Shown one piece after another: positions 24,935 to 34,720 of a DNA stretch of 64,000 bases. The first letter of the stretch is position 1. Each line of letters opens with the position of its first letter. This DNA comes from Aquirufa ecclesiirivi (GTDB lineage Bacteria > Bacteroidota > Bacteroidia > Cytophagales > Spirosomataceae), in NCBI RefSeq assembly GCF_011250515.1, contig NZ_JAANOP010000001.1, positions 310,001 to 374,000 on the forward strand, in the 5' to 3' direction. A program made the position numbers and the translations under genes. Under the pieces are notes generated by a model that was given only the letters and a program-made list of their open reading frames with translations, was not told the origin of the DNA and did no database searches.

Positions 24935-25600
24935 TTAAAATTTCTCCATCTCAGAATTGACAATGGCATCAAATTCTATTTGAGAAATGTAAATAGGAGA
25001 ATAGGACCCATTCGCTTTTTTAATGTTTTTATAAAAAGACCGCAGGTGATTTCTGCTACCCTTATTTAAAAAATCATAGACAATTCTCACATCTTGATTA
25101 TTTGTAAGGGCCAATGATTTATTCAAATCATGAATATCCAATTCTTCAATCAGAGCACCTACTTGATAAGCGGATAATACAGAAGTATTTCCTTGACTAA
25201 CTAATTGATTATATAATGCCTGCAATGTAGAATCTTTGAATATCCCTCGTGGATTCGTATCCATTGGATCCACTAATCCGTATTTTCTTATAATCGTTAA
25301 CATGGCCTCCATATGACTTAATTCACTATTGGGGATGTTTTGAAAGATATTGACGCCATATTTATCAAACATGGTTTTATACACATCATAAGCTAATTTT
25401 TCCTCCTCTCGGATAAATAGAATGCGTGCAAGTTCTGCCTCTTCCAAGGGTTCTTTGGGTGTTGCCGTCACCGATTGTTGAATCGTAGCTAGGCTCACCG
25501 TCAAATTACCTTGCTGATCATCTATTGGCCCATTTTTTTCACAACTAGCTAAGCTTAAAAATAAACTAAGAAAAAACAGGGTACTCAAGAAGTTTCTCAT
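24935..25600 (-). CDS. DUF2202 lipoprotein (ferritin-like fold)
   Basis: The 221-residue protein begins with a lipoprotein signal peptide ending in LASC, so it is attached to a membrane. The DUF2202 domain (about residues 55-205) shows the ferritin-like metal-binding pattern: IREEEKLAYDVY, then SELSHMEAM, then EELDIHDL, and SRNHLRSF. Proteins of this domain are four-helix bundles that may hold a di-metal centre; the physiological role is not established. It stands alone on the minus strand upstream of the cytochrome operon, with no shared transcript evident. Confidence 0.85.
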   Translation of the reverse strand: MRNFLSTLFFLSLFLSLASCEKNGPIDDQQGNLTVSLATIQQSVTATPKEPLEEAELARILFIREEEKLAYDVYKTMFDKYGVNIFQNIPNSELSHMEAMLTIIRKYGLVDPMDTNPRGIFKDSTLQALYNQLVSQGNTSVLSAYQVGALIEELDIHDLNKSLALTNNQDVRIVYDFLNKGSRNHLRSFYKNIKKANGSYSPIYISQIEFDAIVNSEMEKF

Positions 25601-25994
25601 GGGAATGATATGTTAGTATTCCTCAAAGTTCATACTTCAATTCATCAATCGGCGTGACTAAACACACGACATCCCAATTGGGACAAGAATGGCATGCTAG
25701 GTTGCGACAATTCGGTAATATGTTTAGCTTTTTTTGATATACAAGATGCTTAGAAATTATGCCAAGAATGAAAATATGAACAAAACACTAAGAACACTAA
25801 AAGGCCTCCCTGATTTTTGGGTAATTAAACTCCTATCCAAAAGGTAAGAAAAAGGTATTTCGTCCCATAGCTACTGTTTTAGCAGTTTCAAAAATGTAAG
25901 TATTCTAATTTGACATTTTTACATATCAAATCCCCTATCATTTCTATGTTAAATAGGTCGATTTTCCGTTGGATTAATTTTTGTTGGAGATGTC
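25601..25994. other. Intergenic region without recognisable gene
   Basis: This stretch of nearly 400 bases holds no convincing frame. Only small palindromes such as CCCAATTGGGA near 25674 are seen. It separates two minus-strand genes. Confidence 0.5.
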
Positions 25995-26933
25995 TTATTC
26001 CTCTTTTTTAGGGATAAGAAATTTATTTACATCTAACCAATGCATAAATGCCTCAAACCAGCGATTGCTTGTTCTATTTGGATTTCCTAAACCAAATCCA
26101 TGTCCACCATTTTGGTATAGATGAAATTCTACTGGTCGACCAGCTTTAAACCAAGAATCAATGACTCCAAATTGGGATTTAAATAAAAAATCATCTGAGG
26201 CGATGACATTAAACATGGGAGGAGCATTTTCAGGTACATTCACGGGACCCATGCCTCCATAAATTGGTCCAATAAAAGCAAGTTTCATTGTTTTGGAATG
26301 TAACGTTGCATGCATAGTTAACCCAGCTCCAGCAGAAAAACCAATCATTCCAATACGATTTGGATCAACTCCCCATTCCTTGGAGTTTTTAATAATCAAA
26401 GCATAGGCTGCTTCAGCATCTTCAAGCTGATTTGACAGATCCATTTGAACAGGTGGAGTGGGAGAATTACTTTTTGAAACGTCATCCGGTTTTTGTGGTG
26501 CCGGACGCGGACGGTTCATCCAGGCCGTAAAATCTGTCAAAGATTCTGGCGTAGGAAACAACCTGTATTTTAAAACAAAAGCCGTTATTCCTTTTTTAGC
26601 AAGAGCTTCGGCTACTTCCCATCCCTCATTGCCCATAGAAAGCCATCGGTAACCTCCTCCAGGAGCAACAATGACAGTAGCGCCATTTGCCTTTCCTTTT
26701 TCAGGAAAGAAGGGCGTTAAGGTAGCTTTAGAAATATTTCTTGCCATTGGGTCTCCCCATTGGCGAAACCAAGTCTCTGGTGCGGGTTGATCTTTCACGG
26801 AACCTGTGCCTAAGGGAATGGCATTGGGTTCTTTTGGAGCTTCAAGTGGATAAATAGTGCCATCTTGTGCCATCGTATTCAACGCGAAGCATTGAAGCAT
26901 AAGTACAATAAGAATTTTGTCAATTTTTAGCAT
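25995..26933 (-). CDS. Secreted alpha/beta-hydrolase esterase
   Basis: This 312-residue protein has a signal peptide (to about NTMAQ). The alpha/beta-hydrolase core shows the oxyanion-side motif VIVAPGGGYRW, the nucleophile elbow GFSAG (about residues 199-203) and a C-terminal catalytic His in GGHGFGLGNPN. This arrangement is common in bacterial esterases that remove acetyl or other acyl groups from sugars, annotated as acetyl-xylan esterase-like or endo-1,4-beta-xylanase-like. The insertion rich in Pro near residues 140-165 may form a lid. It is monocistronic. Substrate is inferred only at the level of ester. Confidence 0.82.
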   Translation of the reverse strand: MLKIDKILIVLMLQCFALNTMAQDGTIYPLEAPKEPNAIPLGTGSVKDQPAPETWFRQWGDPMARNISKATLTPFFPEKGKANGATVIVAPGGGYRWLSMGNEGWEVAEALAKKGITAFVLKYRLFPTPESLTDFTAWMNRPRPAPQKPDDVSKSNSPTPPVQMDLSNQLEDAEAAYALIIKNSKEWGVDPNRIGMIGFSAGAGLTMHATLHSKTMKLAFIGPIYGGMGPVNVPENAPPMFNVIASDDFLFKSQFGVIDSWFKAGRPVEFHLYQNGGHGFGLGNPNRTSNRWFEAFMHWLDVNKFLIPKKEE

Positions 26934-27146
26934 GATATCTCACCTTTTAGTTTAGCAATGGAGTTTTTTCCAAATAGTTTAAAGTACTTGAATATATAAA
27001 TTTTTCTACTTCTTTTATAATTATTGGCAGACAAATTCTTTTTGTGGAAATACTTGAATGCCTAAAGTGGCATATAACATGATACATAATTGAGGAAATA
27101 TGTAAAGTATTTGATAGGCCAAAATAAAAACAGAAAGGAAAGTTGA

Positions 27147-27409
27147 CTCCTTGATTTTTTAGAGAGTCACCAACTGAATCAAAACCTTATCGATGCATTT
27201 TTTGAAGCACAAGAGAGCAAACAAAATTCAGCAGAAGCATGGAACTTTTGGTTAAAAAACGATCTTTTTTTCTTTATGTCAAGAATGTGCTACTATGCTA
27301 CATGAGAGAATTGTTTAATTTGGAGAATATTCCAGAAATTTCGCAAGAGGCAATATATGGAATGAATGGAAAGGCTTATTCGAGCCGGAATTGGTGTAGT
27401 AGATTTTAA
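27147..27409 (+). pseudogene. Possible gene remnant upstream of the metal transporter
   Basis: From 27147 one frame reads a protein-like stretch (for example FFEAQESKQNSAEAWNFWL, then LFFFMSRMCYYAT) that stops at 27302. Another frame continues with ELFNLENIPEISQEAIYGMN to a stop at 27407. This looks like one short coding region split by a frameshift. I cannot name the family. The rest of 26934-27146 has no gene. Confidence 0.3.
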
Positions 27410-27423
27410 CTTGAAATATTCGC

Positions 27424-28224
27424 ATGTTACAAAAAACGACGTTTAAAATATCAAAAATGGACTGCCCATCAGAGGAACAAATGATTCGGATGAAACTTGC
27501 CGATTTGATAACCATTAATTCCTTGGACTTTGATATTTCAAACAGACAATTAACCGTATTTCATACCGATGGATACGACCAAATCTTTCAGCGTCTTGAC
27601 GAATTAAAATTTGATACCTCACTTATAAACAGTATTTCAATCAATAGTAACGAAAAAATCAACAATACGGCAGAAAGCGAAAAGAAGCTGCTTTGGCAAG
27701 TTTTAGGTATCAATTTTTTCTTTTTTGGACTTGAATTTGCGATGGGATTTTTAGCCAATTCCATGGGATTGGTAGCCGATAGTCTGGATATGTTGGCGGA
27801 TAGTATTGTATACGGACTTGCACTTTTTGCGGTGGGCGGAACCTTGGTATTTAAAAAAAATATCGCGAAAGTAGCAGGGTATTTTCAGGGGATCTTGGCC
27901 ATTTTTGGTTTTGTAGAAGTTATTAGAAGATTTGTGGGAATTGAAGAGATGCCCGTTTTTCATATCATGATAAGCATTTCAATTTTAGCACTTTTCGGTA
28001 ATGGATTATGTTTGTATTTGCTTCAAAAAAGCAAAAGTAAAGAAGCTCATATGCAAGCAAGTATGATATTTACCTCCAATGATGTGATTGTGAATCTTGG
28101 AGTCATTGTTGCTGGCGTACTGGTTTACTTGACTAATTCAAAATACCCGGACCTATTTGTTGGGATAATTGTATTTTTTATGGTGGGAAGGGGAGCTCTC
28201 AAAATATTGAATCTATCGAAATAA
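27424..28224 (+). CDS. Cation transporter: HMA-like domain fused to CDF-type membrane domain
   Basis: The first about 70 residues resemble a heavy-metal-associated domain, but the metal motif reads MDCPSEE, with Glu at the place of the second cysteine of CxxC. The membrane domain (about residues 85-265) has five or six helices and a cation-diffusion-facilitator motif DSLDMLADS, where aspartates bind divalent metal. The protein is shorter than full CDF exporters because it lacks their C-terminal cytoplasmic domain; the N-terminal domain may replace it. It probably exports Zn2+, Co2+ or a similar ion. No regulator is adjacent. Confidence 0.78.
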   Translation: MLQKTTFKISKMDCPSEEQMIRMKLADLITINSLDFDISNRQLTVFHTDGYDQIFQRLDELKFDTSLINSISINSNEKINNTAESEKKLLWQVLGINFFFFGLEFAMGFLANSMGLVADSLDMLADSIVYGLALFAVGGTLVFKKNIAKVAGYFQGILAIFGFVEVIRRFVGIEEMPVFHIMISISILALFGNGLCLYLLQKSKSKEAHMQASMIFTSNDVIVNLGVIVAGVLVYLTNSKYPDLFVGIIVFFMVGRGALKILNLSK

Positions 28225-28345
28225 GTCCTGGCGAAAGAGCTTCTGCTGTCTATTCAGATCATGATTCATGTAATTCATAGATCTTTTTAACCAAAGCTTG
28301 GCGGTGTTTTAATTTTAATAGCGAAAAAGTAATGATTAGGCTGTT

Positions 28346-28939
28346 TTATTTTGTCTGATTGCTTTTTTTGTTTTCATTTTGAAATGATATCAACATAAAA
28401 AGTCCAAATGAAATTTCAATACAAGAGCCTGTCAACAAAGAGCCCAAAGCTGGGACTTTTAATTTAAATAATAGGAGGGCCGAAATGCCTAATATAGCAC
28501 CCAAAATCCAATAAATCTTTTTGCCATAGATGGTGGCAAAAGTTAGATATCTACCGCCAATAATTAATAGCATTGCCTGAAAAAACCACTCTTTTTGTTG
28601 CATGGAAAGTCCCAATGCAAGAGGTAAACACATCATCATCAGGATTGTCCCTTCCATGGCTAAATTACCCAAAGGATTACTTTTTGTATGTGCCCCACTT
28701 AGTCCAATGGACTTACAAAAGAGTATACTTAAAGGATAAATGAACATACCGCCGATAAAAAGTGTCCAAATACCTGTATGGGGAGAATATTGATATGTAA
28801 TACTTGCGGCAGTTAGCCAAATTAGTCCTGATACAATGACACCCATAGCACCATTTGCATAAGCTTGACACATATCAAATTGAGCTTTTTTGATTGTGTC
28901 ATCCATAATTTCAAAGTCGTTAGTTAATTTTTTTATCAT
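28346..28939 (-). CDS. Polytopic membrane protein (DUF7010-like)
   Basis: This 197-residue protein has a charged N-terminus and about six hydrophobic helices starting near residue 33. The motif DMCQAYANGAMGVIVSGLIW near the first helix and a central SIGLSGAHTKSNPLGNLAMEG loop are distinctive and recall proteins annotated as DUF7010; that name is from memory. Function is unknown. It is convergent with the transporter gene and is followed on the plus strand by the outer-membrane receptor. Confidence 0.6.
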   Translation of the reverse strand: MIKKLTNDFEIMDDTIKKAQFDMCQAYANGAMGVIVSGLIWLTAASITYQYSPHTGIWTLFIGGMFIYPLSILFCKSIGLSGAHTKSNPLGNLAMEGTILMMMCLPLALGLSMQQKEWFFQAMLLIIGGRYLTFATIYGKKIYWILGAILGISALLLFKLKVPALGSLLTGSCIEISFGLFMLISFQNENKKSNQTK

Positions 28940-29216
28940 GTTAAGATTTGGATTAAGTAGAATATTCTTTTTTCAGCTATCATGTTGATTGCCTACTAAC
29001 AATTCTTGTTCTTTTGGATTAGAAATACTAACCCGTGATCTACTTGGTGCAGATGTGACCTGCGATTTTAATCAAATACTTCAGCATTTTATCAATGGAA
29101 TCCCAAAAATTGATGTTAGCCATTCAAATTTTCTTTTATTAGTTGATGAATTTAGGGTTATTGGTTTGTCGGAAACCATTCATCATTTTATGTACTTTAA
29201 TTTTTTTTATAATAGG

Positions 29217-29224
29217 TACTTTTG
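29217..29224 (+). promoter_or_regulatory. -7 promoter box of the outer-membrane receptor gene
   Basis: TACTTTTG fits TAnnTTTG and lies 19 bases before the ATG at 29244. It places the transcript start near that codon and argues against the longer frame beginning at 28989. Confidence 0.5.
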
Positions 29225-29243
29225 GCAAAAGCCTAAAACCTAC

Positions 29244-32054
29244 ATGTTTAAATCATTCATTCTTAGTATCATTCTACTATCTAGTTTTGTCTCAATTGGT
29301 CAAAATCGCATCCAAGTTCATGGAAAATTAGTAGATACAAGTGGTCACCCTTTGTCGCAGGCAACGGTGATGCTATTGCTACCCAAAGACTCCTCTTTAG
29401 TAAATTTTGGTCGTGCTAATGATCAAGGTTTTTTTGAATTCAAGAGTGTAAAGCGCCAGCCTTATATATTGAAAGCCTCTTATGTGAGTTATGTTCCCTT
29501 GCAAGTAGATGTGAAGCCGGATCAAGAAGCGATATTAGACTTAGGTGCTTTGATGATGAAGCCTATTTCTAAGGAATTGTTTGAAGTCGTGGTAAGAACA
29601 GCGAAAGCACCCTTAAGTATTCGGGGAGATACCATAGAATACAATGCGGCCTCATTTAAGGTACCACCAGGAGCAACGGTGGAGGACTTGTTAAGAAAGC
29701 TTCCAGGAATGGAGATTGAGGCAGATGGAAGTATTCGGGCACAAGGCCAATCTGTAAAAAAAGTGACGGTAGATGGGCGTAGTTTTTTTGGATCGGATCC
29801 GAAATTAGCGACTAAAAATATTTCCGCGGATGCGATTCAAAAGGTTCAAGTATTTAATGGGAAAACAGAGGCGGCTAAAGTGACGGGTATTGACGATGGG
29901 AAAAAGGAGAAGACGATTAATTTGGAGTTAAAGGAGAGCCACAAGAAGGGAGGATTTGGTAAAATTACGGGAGGTATTGCGACCGAAGGAAGAAAAGAGA
30001 TAAAGGGGAATTATAATAAATTTGATGCCAAAAACCAGCTTTCTTTGATTGGCTTAGGTAATAATACGAATCAAACAGGGATGTCTTTTGATGATTACCA
30101 AGATTTTAGAGGTAGTCAAGCTTTTTCTTGGGGAAACGAGGCAGATTTTGGTTTTTCAGGAAACGGACGTTACTTCACTTTTGATGATGGAGACGATCAA
30201 ATGGGGATTCCCATAGGTGGCAGACGGGATGGTTTTTCAAAAAATTATTCGGGAGGAGCCAATTACAATTATGATACCAAAAAGACCAAATTCAGTTCGA
30301 ATTACTACTTTAATCAGTCCGAACGTTTCATTGATAAAATCTCAAGTACCCAACGCTTTTTTCAAGAAAAAACTCAAAATTCAGCAGATACCACTAGCCA
30401 AATAACGTTCTCGGGAAATCATCGCATGAGCATGCGCTATGAGAAATCAATCGACACGCTGAATACGCTTATTTTAATAAGTAATGGTAAAATATCTTAT
30501 GGAAATGCGGATCAAAACAGTCGAATTTTCCAACAATTATTAGTTCAAAATAACCTTTATCCCCGCCAAACAAAATTGGCAAACGGAAGTGGACAGCAAT
30601 CTTTTTCCTTACAAAATACAGCCATATTTAGGCATAAATTTGCTAAGAATGGACGTAGTTTTTCAGCGAGTGCTGGGTATAATTATGCTAATTCGGATGG
30701 TACGTCTACCCAAAAATCGCTCAGCCAATTCTTACATGCAACAACGCTTCGGGATTCGATTCAGGCGATTGATCAATTGACCAATAACTTCTCTAATAAA
30801 ACTCAAATTAAGTCAAGCCTCTTTTTTGTAGAGCCTTTGTCCAAGGCATTTTTTTGGGAATCATTTTTTAATACGAGTTTCCAAAGTAATCGTTTAAATC
30901 GCGACCTTTCAGATCGTAGCACTAGCGGAGCAGAAATTAGAAATGACAGTTTAAGCCGATATTATGATAATAACTTAACTTACAATCGACTAGGATCTAG
31001 CCTTCGTTATTCAAAGGACGGAGTAAATGTAACGGTTGGCTTAGCCGCTCAGCAGTTCAATCTTACAGGCGATTTTAGAAACTCTGCTACTGCACCTAAT
31101 TTAGCGGCTATTGATTTAAATTATTTTGCTTGGATTCCTAAAGTGGGCGTTGACTTAGAATTAAAGAACAATCGTTATTTATTTTTTTCATATGATAAAT
31201 CAGTTCAGGAGCCAAGTATTAGGGATTTACAACCTATCGTTGACAATAGCAATCCCTTGTTTTTACGGGTAGGTAATCCGAATTTATTGCCGAGCCTTAA
31301 TCACTCCCTTAGCTCTGGATTTAACTTATTCGATGCCGCTAATTTCCTAAACTTATATACAAATCTTTCCTACAATTACAATGTAAATCAAGTGATATAT
31401 AGCCAAAGTATCAATTCGAATGGTGTTGTATTAACGAAACCTTTTAACATTTCTGGCGGAGAGAGTTATGTGGGTTATTTCGGTTTCGGTTTTCCATTGA
31501 AAAAAACGGTTAGTACGATGAATATTAACGCGGATTTTAATTTGGCAAAAAATCCACTCTTTTTGAATGATGTTTTGTCTAATACCAATACGAATGCAGG
31601 TAGTTTTGGGGCACGAATTTCTTTCACCCCCAGTGATCGGATCACATTTTATATGAATGCTAGATTCGGTTTGAACAATACAAGCTACGATAAATCAGCT
31701 TTGCCAGAGCAAACCATTCGCAACAATCAGTTTGGTTCTGAATTGACAGTTAATTTTGGGAAGAACACCTTTTTGTCTTATAATTTAGATTACAAAGTGT
31801 ATGAAAATAAGACAAGAGGTTTGTACCAAGAAATGCCTATTTTGAATGTTTCGGTTTTCAAATATTTAGGGAAGACTCAAAAATCCGAGATTCGATTGAC
31901 CGTGTATGATGTATTTAAAAAGAACCTGGGGGTGAATCAATTTGCTTTTCAAAACTTTGTGAGTTTTGAAAAAACCCAAACGCTTTCCCAATATGTCATG
32001 TTGAGTTATACCTACAATATGCGAGGATTAAATTCACCCATTCGTAAAAGATAA
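29244..32054 (+). CDS. TonB-dependent receptor-like outer-membrane barrel with carboxypeptidase-like domain
   Basis: From the ATG at 29244 the protein has 936 residues with a signal peptide ending at SIGQ. A carboxypeptidase-regulatory-like domain (about 22-105: VHGKLVDTSGHPLSQATV) is followed by a short plug (PPGATVEDLLRKLPGMEIEA...GADAIQ-type region) and a large beta-barrel (about 200-936). It lacks the full-length plug of nutrient receptors and resembles the outer membrane beta-barrel family 3 proteins common in Bacteroidota. The ligand is unknown. A GLPGLI gene follows 3 bases later and is co-transcribed, an arrangement often seen with these barrels. Confidence 0.85.
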   Translation: MFKSFILSIILLSSFVSIGQNRIQVHGKLVDTSGHPLSQATVMLLLPKDSSLVNFGRANDQGFFEFKSVKRQPYILKASYVSYVPLQVDVKPDQEAILDLGALMMKPISKELFEVVVRTAKAPLSIRGDTIEYNAASFKVPPGATVEDLLRKLPGMEIEADGSIRAQGQSVKKVTVDGRSFFGSDPKLATKNISADAIQKVQVFNGKTEAAKVTGIDDGKKEKTINLELKESHKKGGFGKITGGIATEGRKEIKGNYNKFDAKNQLSLIGLGNNTNQTGMSFDDYQDFRGSQAFSWGNEADFGFSGNGRYFTFDDGDDQMGIPIGGRRDGFSKNYSGGANYNYDTKKTKFSSNYYFNQSERFIDKISSTQRFFQEKTQNSADTTSQITFSGNHRMSMRYEKSIDTLNTLILISNGKISYGNADQNSRIFQQLLVQNNLYPRQTKLANGSGQQSFSLQNTAIFRHKFAKNGRSFSASAGYNYANSDGTSTQKSLSQFLHATTLRDSIQAIDQLTNNFSNKTQIKSSLFFVEPLSKAFFWESFFNTSFQSNRLNRDLSDRSTSGAEIRNDSLSRYYDNNLTYNRLGSSLRYSKDGVNVTVGLAAQQFNLTGDFRNSATAPNLAAIDLNYFAWIPKVGVDLELKNNRYLFFSYDKSVQEPSIRDLQPIVDNSNPLFLRVGNPNLLPSLNHSLSSGFNLFDAANFLNLYTNLSYNYNVNQVIYSQSINSNGVVLTKPFNISGGESYVGYFGFGFPLKKTVSTMNINADFNLAKNPLFLNDVLSNTNTNAGSFGARISFTPSDRITFYMNARFGLNNTSYDKSALPEQTIRNNQFGSELTVNFGKNTFLSYNLDYKVYENKTRGLYQEMPILNVSVFKYLGKTQKSEIRLTVYDVFKKNLGVNQFAFQNFVSFEKTQTLSQYVMLSYTYNMRGLNSPIRKR

Positions 32055-32057
32055 TAT

Positions 32058-32798
32058 ATGAAGCAATTAGGAATTTTAATGATATTGATTTCTTTTTCAT
32101 CCTTCTCTCAAGATGGTAAAAAGGAAGGAATGGTTCAATACGAACGGACGACTTTTTGGGCCAATATTGTAACTCGATTAACATATTTAAGTGCTGAGGA
32201 AAAGGATCGTGTTAAGTTGACATGGGGAAGCTCAGATGAAGGCTGGAAACAAAAAATGACCTTGGCGTTTAATGAAAACCAAAGCTTGTACATGCAAGGA
32301 GAGGAAAATGCGGAGCAGGGCTGGTCTGGCCGAAAAGAGACTTTTTTCTTAACGAAGAATTTTGCTACTGAACATTCTACGGACTATATTGATTTACTTG
32401 GAAAGACTTATGTGGTCGACGACTCTTTACACGCGCCCAACTGGAAAATCTTGAACCAAATTAAAGAAGTGGCAGGTTATATTTGTATGAAAGCGGTGAC
32501 GGTAGATACCGTGAAAAAGCAAACAATTACGGCTTGGTTTGCGCAAGACATTCCTGTTCAAGCAGGCCCAGAGCGCTATTTTGGACTTCCTGGTTTAATC
32601 TTGGAATTGGATATTAATGATGGAGACGTGACAATTATTGCAAGTAAAGTTGAATTTAAAAAATTAACCAACGAGTTCAATTTGAAGAAAATAAAAGGCA
32701 AGAAAATCTCGGATGCAGAATACAATAAAATCATTGCTGATTTCATTAAAGAATCCATCAAAGGATTTCGAAATCCCTATTGGGGCCTGAGGTATTAA
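32058..32798 (+). CDS. GLPGLI family protein
   Basis: This 246-residue protein has a short signal peptide (to about SSFSQ) and the family-defining sequence YFGLPGLILELDI (about residues 174-186). GLPGLI proteins are secreted or periplasmic proteins of Bacteroidota with no established biochemical role. They frequently sit beside outer-membrane barrels, as here, and a partnership in the envelope is inferred from this linkage. It starts 3 bases after the receptor stop. Next comes the metallo-beta-lactamase gene, separated by about 100 bases and probably a separate transcript. Confidence 0.9.
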   Translation: MKQLGILMILISFSSFSQDGKKEGMVQYERTTFWANIVTRLTYLSAEEKDRVKLTWGSSDEGWKQKMTLAFNENQSLYMQGEENAEQGWSGRKETFFLTKNFATEHSTDYIDLLGKTYVVDDSLHAPNWKILNQIKEVAGYICMKAVTVDTVKKQTITAWFAQDIPVQAGPERYFGLPGLILELDINDGDVTIIASKVEFKKLTNEFNLKKIKGKKISDAEYNKIIADFIKESIKGFRNPYWGLRY

Positions 32799-32901
32799 TG
32801 CGAAATGTCGTTTAATTTGTAGATTACAATTCACGTTTATAAATAGTGTGGTCTAAATTTTCAAAATTGGTGGACACAATATTTAGAGTAATTATCTATT
32901 C

Positions 32902-33651
32902 ATGAAATATATATTTTTTGCTTTACTTTTCTGTGGAAATTTACACGCACAAAATCCCGCAGCTTCAGAATCATTTAGGCCACTTGAAGTATATCATTCT
33001 GATGATTTAACAATCATTCAAATTGCTGAGAATGCATTTGTCCACACCTCTTTTCTACAAACGAATGATTTTGGGAAAGTTCCTTGTAATGGCATGATCA
33101 TACGGGATTCTAAAGAAGTGGTGGTGTTTGATACTCCAACCAATAACAAAGCGGCTGATGCCTTAATTCAATACATTCAGGAGAAACTTCAATGTAAGAT
33201 AAATGCCATTATCCCCACCCATTTTCATGATGATTGTTTAGGCGGCTTAGCATCTTTTCATGAGAAAAAAATTCCTTCCTATGGGAATTTTAGTACGATT
33301 GAATTAACGGTAGCAAATCAAGTTATTTCTCCACAAAATGGATTTAAAGATTCCCAAAATTTGAAGCTTGGAAATACATTTACCACGGTTACTTTTTTTG
33401 GAGAAGGACATACCAAGGATAATGTGGTAGGGTACTTTCCCAAAGAAAAAATACTCTTTGGGGGTTGTTTAATAAAAGAATTAGAAGCCACAAAAGGGTA
33501 TTTGGGTGATGCGAATGTAGGAGCTTGGTCTAGTACGGTGGAGAAAATAAAACAGACTTATCCTGATGTTCGACTCGTTATTCCAGGGCATGGAAAAACA
33601 GGCGGAAGAGAACTTCTGGATTATACCATTCAATTATTTAAAACACCGTAG
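32902..33651 (+). CDS. Subclass B1-type metallo-beta-lactamase
   Basis: This 249-residue protein has a signal peptide (residues 1-16 or 17, ending HAQ). All zinc ligands of subclass B1 are in place: HFHDD (His107, His109, Asp111), His170 in GEGHTKDN, Cys189 in GGCLIKE and His230 in IPGHGK. Lys192, three residues after the cysteine, and Asn205 match the substrate-binding Lys224 and Asn233 of B1 enzymes. The protein therefore has the complete catalytic set to hydrolyse beta-lactams, often including carbapenems, in the periplasm. It is not next to mobile elements and resembles intrinsic chromosomal enzymes of Bacteroidota. Activity and spectrum cannot be read from sequence. Confidence 0.88.
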   Translation: MKYIFFALLFCGNLHAQNPAASESFRPLEVYHSDDLTIIQIAENAFVHTSFLQTNDFGKVPCNGMIIRDSKEVVVFDTPTNNKAADALIQYIQEKLQCKINAIIPTHFHDDCLGGLASFHEKKIPSYGNFSTIELTVANQVISPQNGFKDSQNLKLGNTFTTVTFFGEGHTKDNVVGYFPKEKILFGGCLIKELEATKGYLGDANVGAWSSTVEKIKQTYPDVRLVIPGHGKTGGRELLDYTIQLFKTP

Positions 33652-33709
33652 TTGCAATTGATAGCTTTTAACACGGTTACGGCAATTTTATGTGACTCAA
33701 TCCAGAAAG

Positions 33710-34720
33710 TTAAAGGACTTTTACCACCACTTTTCCTTTTGTTCGTCCACTGGAAACATAGTCCATCGCTTCATTTACTTGGTCAAATGAAAATACTTGA
33801 TCTACCACAGGACGTATAACTCCTGACTCAATCAAATTTCCAATTTCTGCCAATTGTTGGCCACTGGCTTTCATGAATAAAAAGGAATAATCAACCTGTC
33901 GTTTCCTTGCCTGATTTCTGATTTTATTGCTTATTAAAAATATAATCAGTTTAAATATCCAGGATAGATTGAGCTCCTTTGCATAAGCGGGATCGGGTGG
34001 CCCTGAAATGGAAATGACTTTACCACCTGGTTTTAATATTCGTAGCGATTTTTCTAATGTTTTGTCGTCTTGGCTATTCAGAACCACATCGTAGTCTTGG
34101 AGGACCGTTTCGAAATCTTGTGTTTTATAATCAATCACAACATCTGCCCCTAAACCTTTCACTAAGTCAAAATTAGCGACACTGGTGCTAGTAGCTACCA
34201 GGGCACCCAAATGTTTCGCCAATTGAATAGCAATGGTTCCTACACCACCTGACCCAGCTTGGATAAAGATTTTTTGTCCTTTTTTTAGATGGGCTTTTTC
34301 AATGATTGCTTGCCAAGCGGTTAATGCCACCAAGGGAAAAGAAGCGGCTTCTTCAAAAGAAATATCTTTGGGTTTTAAAGCTATATCATTTTCATGGACT
34401 GAAATAAATTCAGCAAAAGTTCCAATGTGAAAATCGGCAGGACGGCCAAAAACTTCATCACCTACTTTGAAAAGACTAACTTTGGGTCCGATTTCAGTAA
34501 TGGTTCCTGCAAAATCATGGCCTAAAATCAATGGAAATTGGTAAGGCATGAATAGTTTAAATTCCCCATGTTTAAGTTTAAAATCTAAGGGATTAATACT
34601 TGAAGCATGTATTTGAATTATTACTTCATGGTCTTTCGCTTTGGGCTGAGGAACTTCAGCCAATTGAAGTTTATCTTCTTTGTTGTAACGATTAATGATA
34701 TACGCTTTCATCTGGGTCAT
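33710..34720 (-). CDS. NADP-dependent quinone-type oxidoreductase (MDR superfamily)
   Basis: This 336-residue protein is a medium-chain dehydrogenase/reductase without the structural-zinc cysteines. It has a GroES-like N-terminal domain (LGHDFAGTITEIG, about residues 65-77) and a Rossmann domain with AGSGGVGTIAIQLAK (about 155-169). It should reduce quinones or activated alkenes using NADPH. Its ATG overlaps the SDR stop by one base (TAATG), so the two are translationally coupled. A second ATG three codons in is possible. Both genes are divergent from an HxlR regulator whose palindromes lie between them, so the pair is probably induced by an electrophilic or redox signal. Confidence 0.87.
   Translation of the reverse strand: MTQMKAYIINRYNKEDKLQLAEVPQPKAKDHEVIIQIHASSINPLDFKLKHGEFKLFMPYQFPLILGHDFAGTITEIGPKVSLFKVGDEVFGRPADFHIGTFAEFISVHENDIALKPKDISFEEAASFPLVALTAWQAIIEKAHLKKGQKIFIQAGSGGVGTIAIQLAKHLGALVATSTSVANFDLVKGLGADVVIDYKTQDFETVLQDYDVVLNSQDDKTLEKSLRILKPGGKVISISGPPDPAYAKELNLSWIFKLIIFLISNKIRNQARKRQVDYSFLFMKASGQQLAEIGNLIESGVIRPVVDQVFSFDQVNEAMDYVSSGRTKGKVVVKVL

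Noticed and set aside
28989-29243. An N-terminal extension of the outer-membrane receptor from an upstream in-frame start
   Set aside because: The signal peptide starts at 29244, and a -7 box (29217-29224) lies inside the extension. The extension is therefore leader DNA, not protein.
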